Assembly: GCF_024793945.1 (NCBI RefSeq)
Contig: NZ_JANUSD010000010.1
Coordinates: 62,001 to 126,000 of the forward strand
Direction: 5' to 3'
Origin: Emticicia fluvialis
GTDB lineage: Bacteria; Bacteroidota; Bacteroidia; Cytophagales; Spirosomataceae
DNA length: 64,000 nt
A model generated the notes under the pieces. That model was not told the origin of the DNA. It ran no database searches and saw nothing but the letters and a program-made list of their open reading frames with translations. Position numbers and translations under genes: made by a program. Of this stretch, positions 8,116 to 17,823 are shown piece after piece. Numbering within the stretch: the first letter of the stretch is position 1; each line of letters opens with the position of its first letter.

Positions 8116-9990
8116 CTATTGTTTGTTCCAGTCTTTCAGCGGGCGTACAGATTTATCTGCTTTGGCGCCTTCGGGTATCAGTAAAACGGTAAGGGCCGCG
8201 GTGGCATTGGCTGGCAGGGCCACTTCAAAACCTACCAGCGTAGTGCCAGGGTTAGGCGCGTCGTAATCATGAGGCGGCACGGTAGACCATGTTTTAATAC
8301 TGGCACCGGCGGGTTCAAGAACTTTCAGTTGCATTTTTTTGCCTTTTTGTATCAGGGTAGCGGTGCCGTCTTTTTCAAGAGTTACTTCGGCAGGAGTAAG
8401 CATTGCCCAGCGAACCGTAGTTGCCTGCGTTGCAGATGTAATTTCGTCTCTTACGGCTACGTATTGCCCTTTAATAATGGCTACACCTCTTAAAGCCTGC
8501 TGAACCTTGTTTTTGTAAACGACTGAGATGTCGCTGTTGGCGCTTAAAAACCCCGGCTTATCTGTCCAGTGGTCAATAGCGGCGTAACCTTCAACCCGCT
8601 GAAACTCACCATCAAAACTTAAAGTACTATGCGCCAGGTTGTTGTATCTGTACACCTGCCAACGCTCAGCGTCTTGCTCTCTTCCCCATATCTTTACACC
8701 TTTTGATTCAAGGGACTCATACTCCTGCATACCGAAGTCCATCGACCATCGTTCGCCGTTGGCATCCATAACAAATGAGCCAACATCCATGTGTCCATGA
8801 TTAACCGAAGGCGAACCGGCTTTAAAACCTACATAAATGGCATTGGGGTTGGTCCATGACGTGCGCATCAGGGCGACAGGGTTTTTGCCCTGCCCTACCC
8901 ATATCAGTTGTTTGGGCGCAGTGGCATTGTCAAGGCTCATGTTTTTGCCCCATATTATGGCTGCCGGTAAAAGCCTGTCGCGGCCTAAACTCCGGGTATC
9001 GCCCTGCAGATAGTTTTTTTCGTTAAACAAAAGGCTGTTGTCTTTGTTGCGGTCGGCGAACCAGAACATAGCAGGGCTAAGGCCGGCACCATTACCGGCG
9101 TCAGAATAATTGAAGTTTTTGCCCGACGAACCCACCATCTGCTGAAAATAACCTGCCGTTTTCAAAAATCCAGGGGCAGCAGATAAGTCATAATCAGACT
9201 TGAACACCTGTTGAACAGCGCTCAGAAACATAACATTGAAACTGGTGCCATAGCCCCAGTAGCTGTAACCTTCGGGGTAGGCTCCTTCGGGTTTGTAGTC
9301 TTGCATGGGCAGCCTGATGGAGCCAATGCCACGGTCTATTATTTGCGTGGCTAACGCTGTATTGTCTTCAAAAATGGCCAGTGCGCCGTAGGTAATGCCT
9401 GCGTTGCATACCTGGTTCCAGTTATGGGAGGCTTTCAGCCAACTGTTATACCGACTGTCTAAAGACGGTTCGATACCTTTTTTAAGAATGGCATCTTTGA
9501 TGATATCTTTTGATGAAGCCTGTAAATCATAATACAGCCAGTCGTAGCCAATGGCTACGCCCATGGTCATTTCGGCCACGTCTAAAAAGTGGCTGGGGTT
9601 CCAGTCGCTGAACTGCGATACTTTCAGCAATTCCTGTTCGGCTCTTGCCAGGTATTTTTTATCGTTGGTGGTTCGGTAGGCATAAGACAGGTAAAATACC
9701 CGGCGAATACATTCACGCGATGTGGCCAGCAGCCTTCGGCCTATCTGTATGCGTTCAAGGGTGGGTTCGGCAAGCAGGCGGTTGCTTTCGTCGATAATCA
9801 CCTGGTGTATTCTGGCCCAGTTTTTATCGGCAGCTATGTTGTCAAGAATTTTTTTCTCTTCACCTTTTGCCCATAAAATACGCGGATGCGCAGGCATGGT
9901 AACGTTTGGTTTCAGATAGGTTAACTGCTGGCCTGATACCCCGAAAATGCAAAACAGTGAAATAAGAAAAATGAAAGATTTTTTTATCAT
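8116..9990 (-). CDS. Secreted heparinase II/III-family lyase, heparinase II-like
   Basis: I place the start at the ATG at 9990. It gives a clear signal peptide (MIKKSFIFLISLFCIFGVSGQ) and 624 residues; the frame is open further upstream, but that part has no signal character. The N-terminal region matches the DUF4962-type toroid of heparinase II-like proteins (PRILWAKGEEKKILDNIAAD, later SHNWNQVCNAGITYGALAIF). The C-terminal region has the superfamily block NHGHMDVGSFVMDANGERW near residue 405. It differs clearly from the neighbouring lyase, so the two probably attack different linkages of one glycan. It follows susD after a 367-base gap that holds a palindromic doublet. Confidence 0.87.
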   Translation of the reverse strand: MIKKSFIFLISLFCIFGVSGQQLTYLKPNVTMPAHPRILWAKGEEKKILDNIAADKNWARIHQVIIDESNRLLAEPTLERIQIGRRLLATSRECIRRVFYLSYAYRTTNDKKYLARAEQELLKVSQFSDWNPSHFLDVAEMTMGVAIGYDWLYYDLQASSKDIIKDAILKKGIEPSLDSRYNSWLKASHNWNQVCNAGITYGALAIFEDNTALATQIIDRGIGSIRLPMQDYKPEGAYPEGYSYWGYGTSFNVMFLSAVQQVFKSDYDLSAAPGFLKTAGYFQQMVGSSGKNFNYSDAGNGAGLSPAMFWFADRNKDNSLLFNEKNYLQGDTRSLGRDRLLPAAIIWGKNMSLDNATAPKQLIWVGQGKNPVALMRTSWTNPNAIYVGFKAGSPSVNHGHMDVGSFVMDANGERWSMDFGMQEYESLESKGVKIWGREQDAERWQVYRYNNLAHSTLSFDGEFQRVEGYAAIDHWTDKPGFLSANSDISVVYKNKVQQALRGVAIIKGQYVAVRDEITSATQATTVRWAMLTPAEVTLEKDGTATLIQKGKKMQLKVLEPAGASIKTWSTVPPHDYDAPNPGTTLVGFEVALPANATAALTVLLIPEGAKADKSVRPLKDWNKQ

Positions 9991-10179
9991 AGGTATTTCC
10001 GTTGAGGTTGAATGGTGAATTTTTTTAGGTGTGAATTGTCTCTTATAGAACCCTATTGAATTGTAGTGCGTATGGTTTATAAATGTCAGAATATATGTTT
10101 TATTTTTGGTATTAACAATCAAAACGGGTTAGCAGGATGGCATTGGTATTATACCCGTTTGGATAAATTTATCGCATTT

Positions 10180-10307
10180 GTAGAGACGCATTGCATGCGT
10201 CTTCAGAGGCCAATCCTTGTATTAAAACCATTTTACCTATCAGGTCTGGCAAAATCAATTTTCGAAGAACCCTATTCTACGATTAGCCGCAAGCATTGCG
10301 GCTCTAC
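10180..10307. repeat. REPIN-like doublet 1: two inverted short palindromes
   Basis: The left unit (10180-10204) reads GTAGAGACGCATTGCATGCG and continues into TCTTC. The right unit (10271-10307) carries the same element in the opposite orientation (AGCCGCAAGCATTGCGGCT, then CTAC). Each unit folds into an 8-bp stem. The pair sits in the gap between susD and the lyase gene. The same GTAGAGcc...ggcT unit recurs at 31941-32060, 40705-40835, 53880 and 56466. Confidence 0.8.
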
Positions 10308-10357
10308 AGGGATAATTAATAATCCCGAAATTAATCGGGATTATTCATGGGTTTGCA

Positions 10358-11974
10358 TTACCACTTAGGGTTTTGTTTCAGATTTGAATTAAGCGATATT
10401 TCGTTGATAGGCAATGGCCACAGGTAATCTTTGGTGGGGTCAAACTTACGGAAGCTCGCCGCCTGCACCAATATAAAGTTGTCTGCCGTTACGTTTACCG
10501 TAGTGGTAGTGCCGAACTCAATCTTGAAGAAATAATTACCCAAAATAGGCTTAGGCAATTCGGTTTCGGCGGTTTTCCAACGGATAATATCCCAGTAACG
10601 CAGGCTTTCCTGTGCCAGCTCAACGCGGCGTTCGCGGCGTATTTCGTCTCGCATATTCAGGCCATTGGCCGCTACAAAAGCATTGCTGAGGCGGGCTACC
10701 TTACCGCGGTCGCGCAAGCGGTTTACCGACAGGTCAAGGTCTGCATCGCTTATCTGGCCTTCCAGTTCATATCTGGCTTCGGCATAAGTAACCAAAACCT
10801 CTGCATAGCGTAAAACCACACGGTCTATTAGCGATGCCTGCGTTACCCAGTCGTCAATATTTGAATACTTACGGAAGGTGAAACCCGTTTTGTTAAATAC
10901 CAGCGGTGCAATATCAAACACAGGCTTGGTACCCATGTAGGCATCGCCCTTTTTCATAACCGTAGCGCTCAGGCGTTCGTCGCGATTGGTAAACACATCG
11001 GTAGATACCGCCGGCTTGGTATAAAGCGGAGACTTATCGATGGGCAGGCCGTCTTTCATCAGGTAGGCATCAACCAGGCTTTTGGTTGGGCTCAGGTTTC
11101 CGTTTTCCAGGGTACCTCTGTAATAGGCGTGCGTGCTAACGCGGTCTGTAACGGCAACCCCATACTGGCGAACAATGATGTTTTCACGGTTCTGGCGGCC
11201 TTCTCCTTCATACTGAAAAAGGTTAAAATAGTTAGCAAACAAATCATGCTGCTTGCTATCCATTACGGCTTTGGCTGCTGCCACTGCCAATGTAAGATGC
11301 TGGTTGGCATCGCCATAATTATGGAATTTCGAGCGGGTGCCCTCAAATAATGCCACTCTGGCTTTAAACGCATAAGCCGCCGTATTTGATATACGCCCGT
11401 AGTCGGCGGTACCAAGGGTAGTTGGTGTGGGTAGTTTAGCCGCGGCAAAGTCAAGGTCGTCATAAATCTGTTTGTAAATATCTGCTCTCGGGCTGGCCGC
11501 TGCGGTAAGTTCAGGCGAAGCGTCGGTTAGGGTTTTCAGAATCAGCGGTACATCGCCATACTTCTGAACCAGAGAGAAATAAGCCCATGCTCTGAAAAAA
11601 CGTGCCTCGGCCGAGTAACGGTCTATGGCTGTCTGGCCGGCTGCGGTAGCTTTAGGGGCTTTTTCAAGTATATTGTTAGCGGCCCTGATAAGCTGGTAGG
11701 GTGTGCTGTAGTTGCCGTCTGTTGCCGGAGCGAGACGAGAACCGTCGCTGATGCTGTTGGAAGCAAGGCCCACGGCGTCGTCAGACCAAACGTCTTCTGC
11801 ATTGAAAGCAGGCAGAAATGTGTACAGGTAATTGGCTGCGGCTTTCAGGTCAGACTCTGACCGCCAGAAGGTTTCATCGCTGATGCTGGTTTCCGGAAGG
11901 CGGTTAACGTCGCAGGCGGTTAAACCTAGCGAAACCGCCACAACAAATGATATATGTTTGATGAATGCTTTCAT
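10358..11974 (-). CDS. SusD/RagB-family outer membrane lipoprotein
   Basis: The product has 538 residues and a lipoprotein signal with a lipobox ending at Cys21 (VAVSLGLTACDVN). It shows the SusD pattern: NRLPETSISDETFWRSESDL, then RAANNILEKAP, AEARFFRAWAYFSLVQKYGDVPLIL (TPR helix region), and a C-terminal ERRVELAQESLRYWDIIRWK. SusD proteins cap the matching SusC barrel and bind the oligosaccharide. It lies about 130 bases downstream of the partner susC, in the expected order, and is followed by two lyases. The glycan bound is not predictable from the sequence. Confidence 0.95.
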   Translation of the reverse strand: MKAFIKHISFVVAVSLGLTACDVNRLPETSISDETFWRSESDLKAAANYLYTFLPAFNAEDVWSDDAVGLASNSISDGSRLAPATDGNYSTPYQLIRAANNILEKAPKATAAGQTAIDRYSAEARFFRAWAYFSLVQKYGDVPLILKTLTDASPELTAAASPRADIYKQIYDDLDFAAAKLPTPTTLGTADYGRISNTAAYAFKARVALFEGTRSKFHNYGDANQHLTLAVAAAKAVMDSKQHDLFANYFNLFQYEGEGRQNRENIIVRQYGVAVTDRVSTHAYYRGTLENGNLSPTKSLVDAYLMKDGLPIDKSPLYTKPAVSTDVFTNRDERLSATVMKKGDAYMGTKPVFDIAPLVFNKTGFTFRKYSNIDDWVTQASLIDRVVLRYAEVLVTYAEARYELEGQISDADLDLSVNRLRDRGKVARLSNAFVAANGLNMRDEIRRERRVELAQESLRYWDIIRWKTAETELPKPILGNYFFKIEFGTTTTVNVTADNFILVQAASFRKFDPTKDYLWPLPINEISLNSNLKQNPKW

Positions 11975-11990
11975 GAGTTTTTAAATAAAT

Positions 11991-12030
11991 GGTGAATGAG
12001 TGAATGGCAAATGAGTGAATGAATGAATAA
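11991..12030. repeat. Short run of TGAATGAGTGAATG-type repeats
   Basis: The susC-susD gap holds imperfect direct copies of TGAATGAGTGAATG separated by GGCAAA. The same word family forms the arms of the large repeat at 59452-60023 and of the inverted repeat at 46640-46779, so this is probably a small relic of that family. Confidence 0.5.
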
Positions 12031-12107
12031 TGCTTTCTTTCAAGCTAATTCATGTTACGTCAATGTTCAATAATTTACAATTCACTATACATCTTCCTTA
12101 TTGCTGA

Positions 12108-15100
12108 TTAAAACGAAAGGTTCAGACCTACTGATGCGGTGGCAAAGAACGGATAATCGTTATCTACGTTATCGCGGTTTTCAGGGTCAAACAATCCCTT
12201 AAATTTACCCAATGCCGAAACCGTGAGGAGGTCCTGACCTGAGAAGAACAACCTTGCTCTTGAAATATTAATCTTTGAGGTCCATTTTACAGGCAAGGTA
12301 TAACCCACCTGAATGTTTTTCAGACGTGCATAGCTGGCATTGAGCACCCATTTGTCAGACGGCAAAAAGTTGTGCGTGGCACCCACATACGGTCTTGGGT
12401 AAAGCGCATCCTGGTTTTCAGGTGTCCAGTAGTCGCGGTGCACGGCAAGGGCCTGTTTCCAGGTTACCAGCAATGGGGCTATGTTTTCGGCATTCGGGCG
12501 GTAGCTGCGTTTACCTACACCCTGCACAAAGGCGCTGAAATCAATGTTTTTCCATTGAAAGCCCAACGTAACCCCAAAAAGGTAACGTGGCTGTGTAGTA
12601 CCCAGCAGCACAAGGTCGCCATGGTTGTCAATATTACCGTTACCGATGGTCAGCCTGCCATCGCCGTTCTGGTCTATGTATTTTACGTCTCCGGGGCCTG
12701 TGCGGTTATCCTGAAAAGCCCAGGTTTTCACCTCATCAGTATTTGAAAAATAACCGGCTGTCTGGTAACCCCAGATGGTGTTAAGCGGATAACCCTCTAT
12801 GATGCTGTTGGTACCTGCACTGATGACCCTGCGACCCGAGAAGTTCAATAGTTTATTCTGATTGTCGGATAAATTGGCTGCTACGTTATAAGAAAAGTTT
12901 GAACCGATGGTGCCACGGTAGCGGGCTTCCAGCTCCCAACCCCACGATTTCAGCTCACCGTTGTTTTTACGGGGCGTACCGATACCTATTACGGCCGGTA
13001 ATTGCTGAGGCGTAAGCATATTGCGGTTGTATTTTACGTAATAGTCGCCGCTGATTTGTAGTTTATTCTGAAAGAAACCCAGGTCGGCACCAATGTTAGA
13101 GGTCTCGATGGTTTCCCATGACAACTGTGCCGATGGAATAGAACTCTGATATATGTAAGAGGTGCGCGAGTCGCCCAGTACAAGCGAAGCGCTGCGGCTA
13201 AGCTGATTGAGGTAGTCGTAGTAGCCGAGTGTATTACCCAAAGCGCCACCCAGGCGGCCCCATGAAGCACGGAGTTTGAGTTCGGAAACGAATTTGAGCT
13301 GATTGGCGAACCATTCTTCGCGGTGGATGTTCCAGCCAGCCGAGGCCGAAGGGAATACCTTTACACGGAAGCCCGGCGCCAGCCTTGAGCTTTCGTCAGA
13401 ACGAAGTGTACCTTCAATCAGGTATTTGTCGGCATAGTTATAATTGACACGGCCAAATACCGACTGGTACGCATACGCATAAATATTCTGGCTGTTTACT
13501 TTGGTTTTGTCGTCGCCCAGGTTCAAAGTCGGTAAATCATTGCTCACCAGGTTAGAAGCTGCCGAATAATTAGAAGAGAACCGGAATGATTCCCACTGAT
13601 ACCCTGCAAACAAGCCCAGGTTGTGCTTACCGCCAAATTTTTTATCGTAGTTTGCCAACAACTGTATATTGTTGTTGGTGGTTAGCTCATTTGTTACATT
13701 GAATGAGTTAACCTGATTGAGATAACTTAATATTCTTGATTTACCCCATAATGGCACAGTGCGGTTAAATACTTCTCTGTCGCCACGGCGGTACTGGGTA
13801 CCTACCACTGCTCTCAGGTTCAGTCCCTTAATGATTTCTGATGCTTTAAGGGTAAACACGCCATCAAAATAGTTACGGCGGTATTCGTTATAGCCGCCTG
13901 CTTCCATAGATGCATAAGCAGTGGCGGCAGAACCGGCTCCATTATAACGGCCCTCTGGCGTAAAAAACGGCGTGCGGGTACGCAGCCGGTAAATCTGGTA
14001 CAGCAGCCCCTGGCCGTTTATACCGGCAGACGAGCTCTCGGTTTTGTCGTTTGTATAAGAAAGACGAGAATCTAAAGATAAAATACGGGTTAGCTGTGCG
14101 CCCAGATTCATGCGCAGGTTGTAGCGGTCGTAGCTGTCTGGCCCTACTTTAAAAACACCGTCTTTGCCATAATAACCACCTGAAATCAGGAAGTTCAGTT
14201 TGTCTGTGCCGCCTCTCATAGACAGGTTGTGCGTACGCATAGACGAGTATTTTCTAAGAATCTGGTCGGTAAGGGGTTTCTGATTATAGTACAGATAGGT
14301 GCTGGTATCAACCGGGTTTACCACGTACTGAATACCATCTTTTATACGCTGAAGGTCATCGGCGTTGTATTCAGGGCCACTGCCCGAGTTGGCACGGGCC
14401 AGATTGGCATATTCAGCTTCTTCAAGCAAAGACATTCTGCCGGGTACGTTAATGGCCCAGTCGGTTCCTTGCTGAGCCAGGTAATCGAACGAAATTTTAC
14501 CCGATTTACCCTTTTTGGTAGTTACCAATATTACACCACCCGCAGCCTGTGCGCCATAGATAGCGGCCGCAGCGGCGTCTTTCAGCACGCTGATGCTCTC
14601 AACGTCGTTGGGGTTCATGGTTTGCAGGGTATTGCTAGGCACGGCTACACCGTCTAGTACTACCAGAGGGCTTACGCTACCATTGGCCGTGGTGGCACCA
14701 CGTACCTGAATGCCGATGTCTTCGCTACCGGGCTGGCCACTGGTGCGGGTAATGATAAGCCCGGGGCTCATACCCTGCATGGCTGTGGCCAGGTTACTGG
14801 CCGGGCGGTTTTCAATAGCGGCGGCGTCAATGCTTGATACGGCGCCTGTCAGGTTTGCTTTTTTCTGGGTACCGTAGCCTACCACCACTACTTCGTCGAG
14901 CGATTTCATGTCAGACCCCAGCACGATATTAATAGCCGTGCGGTTGCCAACGGTTACTTCCTGTTTTTCGTAGCCCAGAAAACTAAACACCAGCACCGAG
15001 CGCTCGTTAGGTACATTAATGCTGAAATTACCCTCGGCATCGGTAGTTACGCCACGTGTGGTGCCCTTAACGGTTACGTTTACGCCCGGCAGGCCGCCAC

Positions 15101-15572
15101 CTCCATCTTTATCGGTTACTTTTCCTTTTAAGGGCTGGTCGGCCACGGCTGCTTCGTTGGTGCTTTCTTCCATTTTAGCAGCCTCAATATTTTCAAGAAT
15201 GGTTTGTTTTTCTTCCCAGTTCAGAATAATCTGCCCGCCTATAATGCGGTAATTAACCTGCATAGGTTTTAATAATGTTTCCAGTACGTCTGATAGTTTC
15301 CGACCAGATACCGCAAAATTTACCTTGCGGTTGGCATGGATTAATTTTGAGCTGTAGACAAATTTCACATCGGTCTGCTCTTCAATCGACTCCAGCACCA
15401 TACGCAAGCTTTGGTTTTCGGCATTCAGAGACACCGACTTATTGAGGAACTCCTGTGCTTTGGAGTCATAAGCGTATGTAACCGAAACGAAAACCATTGC
15501 CAATACAAGCTGAACAGCAGATATTTTCATAGCAAGTAGCAAGAGTTTACTTGTTTGTAATCTTTTTTTCAT
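12108..15572 (-). CDS. SusC/RagA-type TonB-dependent outer membrane receptor
   Basis: I choose the ATG at 15572, giving 1154 residues; an upstream ATG at 15629 adds 19 residues that would spoil the signal peptide. The order is: signal peptide (LLLLAMKISAVQLVLAMVFV), STN domain (about 45-120, SLRMVLESIEEQTDVKFVYS), carboxypeptidase-regulatory-like domain (about 150-230, PGVNVTVKGTTRGVTTDAEG), TonB box and plug (VVVGYGTQKKANLTG, IYGAQAAGGVILVTTKKG) and a 22-strand-type barrel to the end (SVGLNLSF). It is the channel partner of the SusD at 10358-11974. The STN domain and the upstream FecR and sigma genes point to transcriptional auto-control by the imported glycan. Confidence 0.96.
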   Translation of the reverse strand: MKKRLQTSKLLLLAMKISAVQLVLAMVFVSVTYAYDSKAQEFLNKSVSLNAENQSLRMVLESIEEQTDVKFVYSSKLIHANRKVNFAVSGRKLSDVLETLLKPMQVNYRIIGGQIILNWEEKQTILENIEAAKMEESTNEAAVADQPLKGKVTDKDGGGGLPGVNVTVKGTTRGVTTDAEGNFSINVPNERSVLVFSFLGYEKQEVTVGNRTAINIVLGSDMKSLDEVVVVGYGTQKKANLTGAVSSIDAAAIENRPASNLATAMQGMSPGLIITRTSGQPGSEDIGIQVRGATTANGSVSPLVVLDGVAVPSNTLQTMNPNDVESISVLKDAAAAAIYGAQAAGGVILVTTKKGKSGKISFDYLAQQGTDWAINVPGRMSLLEEAEYANLARANSGSGPEYNADDLQRIKDGIQYVVNPVDTSTYLYYNQKPLTDQILRKYSSMRTHNLSMRGGTDKLNFLISGGYYGKDGVFKVGPDSYDRYNLRMNLGAQLTRILSLDSRLSYTNDKTESSSAGINGQGLLYQIYRLRTRTPFFTPEGRYNGAGSAATAYASMEAGGYNEYRRNYFDGVFTLKASEIIKGLNLRAVVGTQYRRGDREVFNRTVPLWGKSRILSYLNQVNSFNVTNELTTNNNIQLLANYDKKFGGKHNLGLFAGYQWESFRFSSNYSAASNLVSNDLPTLNLGDDKTKVNSQNIYAYAYQSVFGRVNYNYADKYLIEGTLRSDESSRLAPGFRVKVFPSASAGWNIHREEWFANQLKFVSELKLRASWGRLGGALGNTLGYYDYLNQLSRSASLVLGDSRTSYIYQSSIPSAQLSWETIETSNIGADLGFFQNKLQISGDYYVKYNRNMLTPQQLPAVIGIGTPRKNNGELKSWGWELEARYRGTIGSNFSYNVAANLSDNQNKLLNFSGRRVISAGTNSIIEGYPLNTIWGYQTAGYFSNTDEVKTWAFQDNRTGPGDVKYIDQNGDGRLTIGNGNIDNHGDLVLLGTTQPRYLFGVTLGFQWKNIDFSAFVQGVGKRSYRPNAENIAPLLVTWKQALAVHRDYWTPENQDALYPRPYVGATHNFLPSDKWVLNASYARLKNIQVGYTLPVKWTSKINISRARLFFSGQDLLTVSALGKFKGLFDPENRDNVDNDYPFFATASVGLNLSF

Positions 15573-15896
15573 ACATTTGAACAATTTTGTTAGAGGTAAG
15601 AATTTGGCAAAAGGAACCCTGGTTTTCACGCACAGCGAAAACTATCCAGGGCATTAGGGCTGACAATGCTGGTACCATTGTCAGCTTTTTTTGTGGTCGG
15701 GAGGTTAAAATTTAATCATAATTAGGTACGTATAGTTTGCGTTAAATAGATTGTAATATATTAGGTTGAATAGATAGCCCGGTTAGTTCAGGAGTACACC
15801 TCCGGTTGCTGGGCAACAATTGGCATACTCCTGTGTCGATAGATGGTATAGTTTATATTAAGTTTGAATAGATACGTTTTAAAATACGACGGCAAC
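15573..15896. other. susC leader region with structured plus-strand element
   Basis: This gap between the fecR stop and the susC start should hold the ECF-dependent susC promoter. The half near susC contains the double hairpin described separately. The half near fecR is AT-rich, with a weak palindromic stretch around 15790-15830 (CTCCGGTTGCTGG). I see no coding sequence. Confidence 0.55.
15617..15692 (+). terminator. Double hairpin with T7 tail on the plus strand, second copy
   Basis: CCCTGG at 15617-15622 pairs with CCAGGG at 15646-15651, with further pairing inside (TTTTCACG with GCGAAAAC). A perfect 10-bp stem follows, GCTGACAATG (15659-15668) with CATTGTCAGC (15676-15685), then seven T at 15686-15692. 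The T-run lies 114-120 bases from the susC start, against 112-118 in the first locus. The stem sequence is nearly the same in both, while the loops differ, which suggests selection on the structure. Confidence 0.65.
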
Positions 15897-16916
15897 TTAC
15901 TCACAACCTTTCCCGCTGATCAGAATCGTGGTTCCTTTCACTTCATATTTGCCATTAATGGTTGCACAAATGATATCCAGCTTTGTATATAGCGGCTGGG
16001 CCGTTATATCTGCTGTAATCGGGCAATCATTCAGTTTTTCGTTTTCTAATACAATTTCAATTCCGTACACTTTTTTCAGCTTGTCAAGTACCTGGCTGAT
16101 GGGTGTGTCGTCAAATTCAAATTTTTCAGGCTTGTTGTTGATGGGCTTTATCTGAGGTAAAGGCTTGGCAACCAGACCGGTTATAAAATGCTTTTCAACA
16201 GCAAAAAATGTAACCTTGTGGTTGGGTGTAAGTACTACACCCCTGTTCTGGTTGTCTGCTCTTTCTTTTTCGTACACCGAAACCTTGCCCGAAATCACTT
16301 CTACTTCGGTTTTTTGCTTGGCCTCTACGGTGCGTACATAGAAACTTGTACCCAAAACTTTGGTAACAAGTTTATCGGTAATTACATAAAATGGTTTGTC
16401 GGGATTTTTACTTACCTCAAACAGAGCTTCTCCCCTGAGGTTCACTTCCCTTTTAGTCGCAGCAAATTGTTTTGGATACTGTAGCTGGCTGTGTGGGCTT
16501 AGCGTTACGGTGCTTCCATCTTCCAGCTTAATTTTTACGGGCTTGGAAGAGGTGTTGTCCATTAATTGCATTTCATGGACAGAACTTTGTAAAGTTGATT
16601 TAGTAGCGGGATTGGAATGTGCGTTGATGTACCACCAGGCGCCTGCACCCAGTAAAATGGTAACAGAGGCGGCAATACTGAGGCGATAATTACGCCAGAA
16701 ACTGATTGACGGCCGGGCTTCTGTTTCAAAAAGACCAGCTTCTATTTTTTGCCATAGTTTATATTCAAGTGCCTGCCACTCCTGCCCGGTGTAATTCTGT
16801 CTGGGTTCTTCATCAATGAGTTCATACCACTGCTCAACGAGTTGTGATTCTGATTCACTGCATTTCCCATCTAAGTACTTCTGAAGGAGCTGACTAAACG
16901 CTTTACGGCTTTTCAT
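15897..16916 (-). CDS. FecR-family anti-sigma factor
   Basis: From the ATG at 16916 the protein has 339 residues; an upstream in-frame ATG at 16976 would add 20 residues with no counterpart in the paralogue. The N-terminal segment MKSRKAFSQLLQKYLDGKC is the usual sigma-binding start. One membrane helix lies near residues 80-97 (LSIAASVTILLGAGAWWY), followed by the FecR domain (KLEDGSTVTLSPHSQLQYP) and a C-terminal DUF4974-type domain ending GKGCE. It clearly resembles the FecR at 2682-3704, including a common C-terminal ending (GEGCR there), so the two loci probably share an ancestor. It connects the sigma factor upstream with the SusC downstream. Confidence 0.93.
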   Translation of the reverse strand: MKSRKAFSQLLQKYLDGKCSESESQLVEQWYELIDEEPRQNYTGQEWQALEYKLWQKIEAGLFETEARPSISFWRNYRLSIAASVTILLGAGAWWYINAHSNPATKSTLQSSVHEMQLMDNTSSKPVKIKLEDGSTVTLSPHSQLQYPKQFAATKREVNLRGEALFEVSKNPDKPFYVITDKLVTKVLGTSFYVRTVEAKQKTEVEVISGKVSVYEKERADNQNRGVVLTPNHKVTFFAVEKHFITGLVAKPLPQIKPINNKPEKFEFDDTPISQVLDKLKKVYGIEIVLENEKLNDCPITADITAQPLYTKLDIICATINGKYEVKGTTILISGKGCE

Positions 16917-17126
16917 CTGAGCGTAATAGATTCTTTGTTTAATTACTATGTCGTATAAGCCCCCGATTAACCGCAAATAGTTTTGTAATTTCTATGAATA
17001 ATACAACAAAAAAGGGGTTTTTATAAAAAGTTCTTTGATAAATTATATAAAATTTATGGTAAAACGGTGGAGTAAAATTCGGAAAAATGGCAAATGAAGA
17101 GGCAAATGAAAATGAAGGCAGGCATT

Positions 17127-17702
17127 TTACTTCAGAAAAAACAGCAGGCACCAGGTAAGAAACTCTTTCAGGTGTTCGCGCATGAATCGGAGCGACTGCG
17201 AAATGTGGTATTCAACAGTACGCTCAGGGATATTCAGCATTTCAACAATTTCGCGGGTACTTTTGCCTTCCAGGCGGTTCAGGCGGAAAATATGCCGGGT
17301 TTTCTCGGGCATTTGTTCCATTGCCTGCTGGATAGACTGCGACAGGTCATGATACGCAATGGTTTCTTCAAGGCTGTTTATTTCTTCGTTGCTTTCGGTG
17401 GCTGCATACGCGGCAAACTTTTCTTCCTGCAGTTGTTTTCTGATATGGCTGATAATCTGGTACTTAAGGGCAGTAAAAAGATAGGGCTCAAGGGTTTGAA
17501 TCTGCACGGTGGCGCGTTTCTCCCACAGGTTAATGAAGATGTCCTGCACCAGCTCTTCCACAATTTCTCTGGCATACACTTTTCTTTGGGCTTTCTGAAA
17601 TAACTTACGCCAGTAACGACGATAAATCTCTTCAAAAGCTTCCTTATCACCCAAAGTCAACAATTTTACCAGTATGTCGTCACCAATGCTTGCGTACTCC
17701 AC
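17127..17702 (-). CDS. ECF-type RNA polymerase sigma factor (GTG start)
   Basis: The product has 191 residues with sigma-70 region 2 (about 20-85: AFEEIYRRYWRKLFQKAQ, EELVQDIFINLWEKRA) and region 4 (about 130-180: MEQMPEKTRHIFRLNRLEGK, STREIVEMLNIPERTVEYH). The only start that keeps region 2 whole is a GTG at 17702; a TAA lies six codons upstream in the same frame and there is no ATG between. The C-terminus ends in a hydrophobic FLTWCLLFFLK, which is unusual for a sigma factor and may aid membrane contact. It heads the second glycan locus, about 210 bases before fecR. Confidence 0.92.
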   Translation of the reverse strand: MEYASIGDDILVKLLTLGDKEAFEEIYRRYWRKLFQKAQRKVYAREIVEELVQDIFINLWEKRATVQIQTLEPYLFTALKYQIISHIRKQLQEEKFAAYAATESNEEINSLEETIAYHDLSQSIQQAMEQMPEKTRHIFRLNRLEGKSTREIVEMLNIPERTVEYHISQSLRFMREHLKEFLTWCLLFFLK

Positions 17703-17823
17703 CCTATGAGACTTTTAAAAGAACAAATATAGATTTATTAAGAAAAATAATAGCAGCAAACATGCAATTTTAAGACACATCAACAGATATGTATCGGTTT
17801 GTGTCAAAATATGAGCAATTGTA

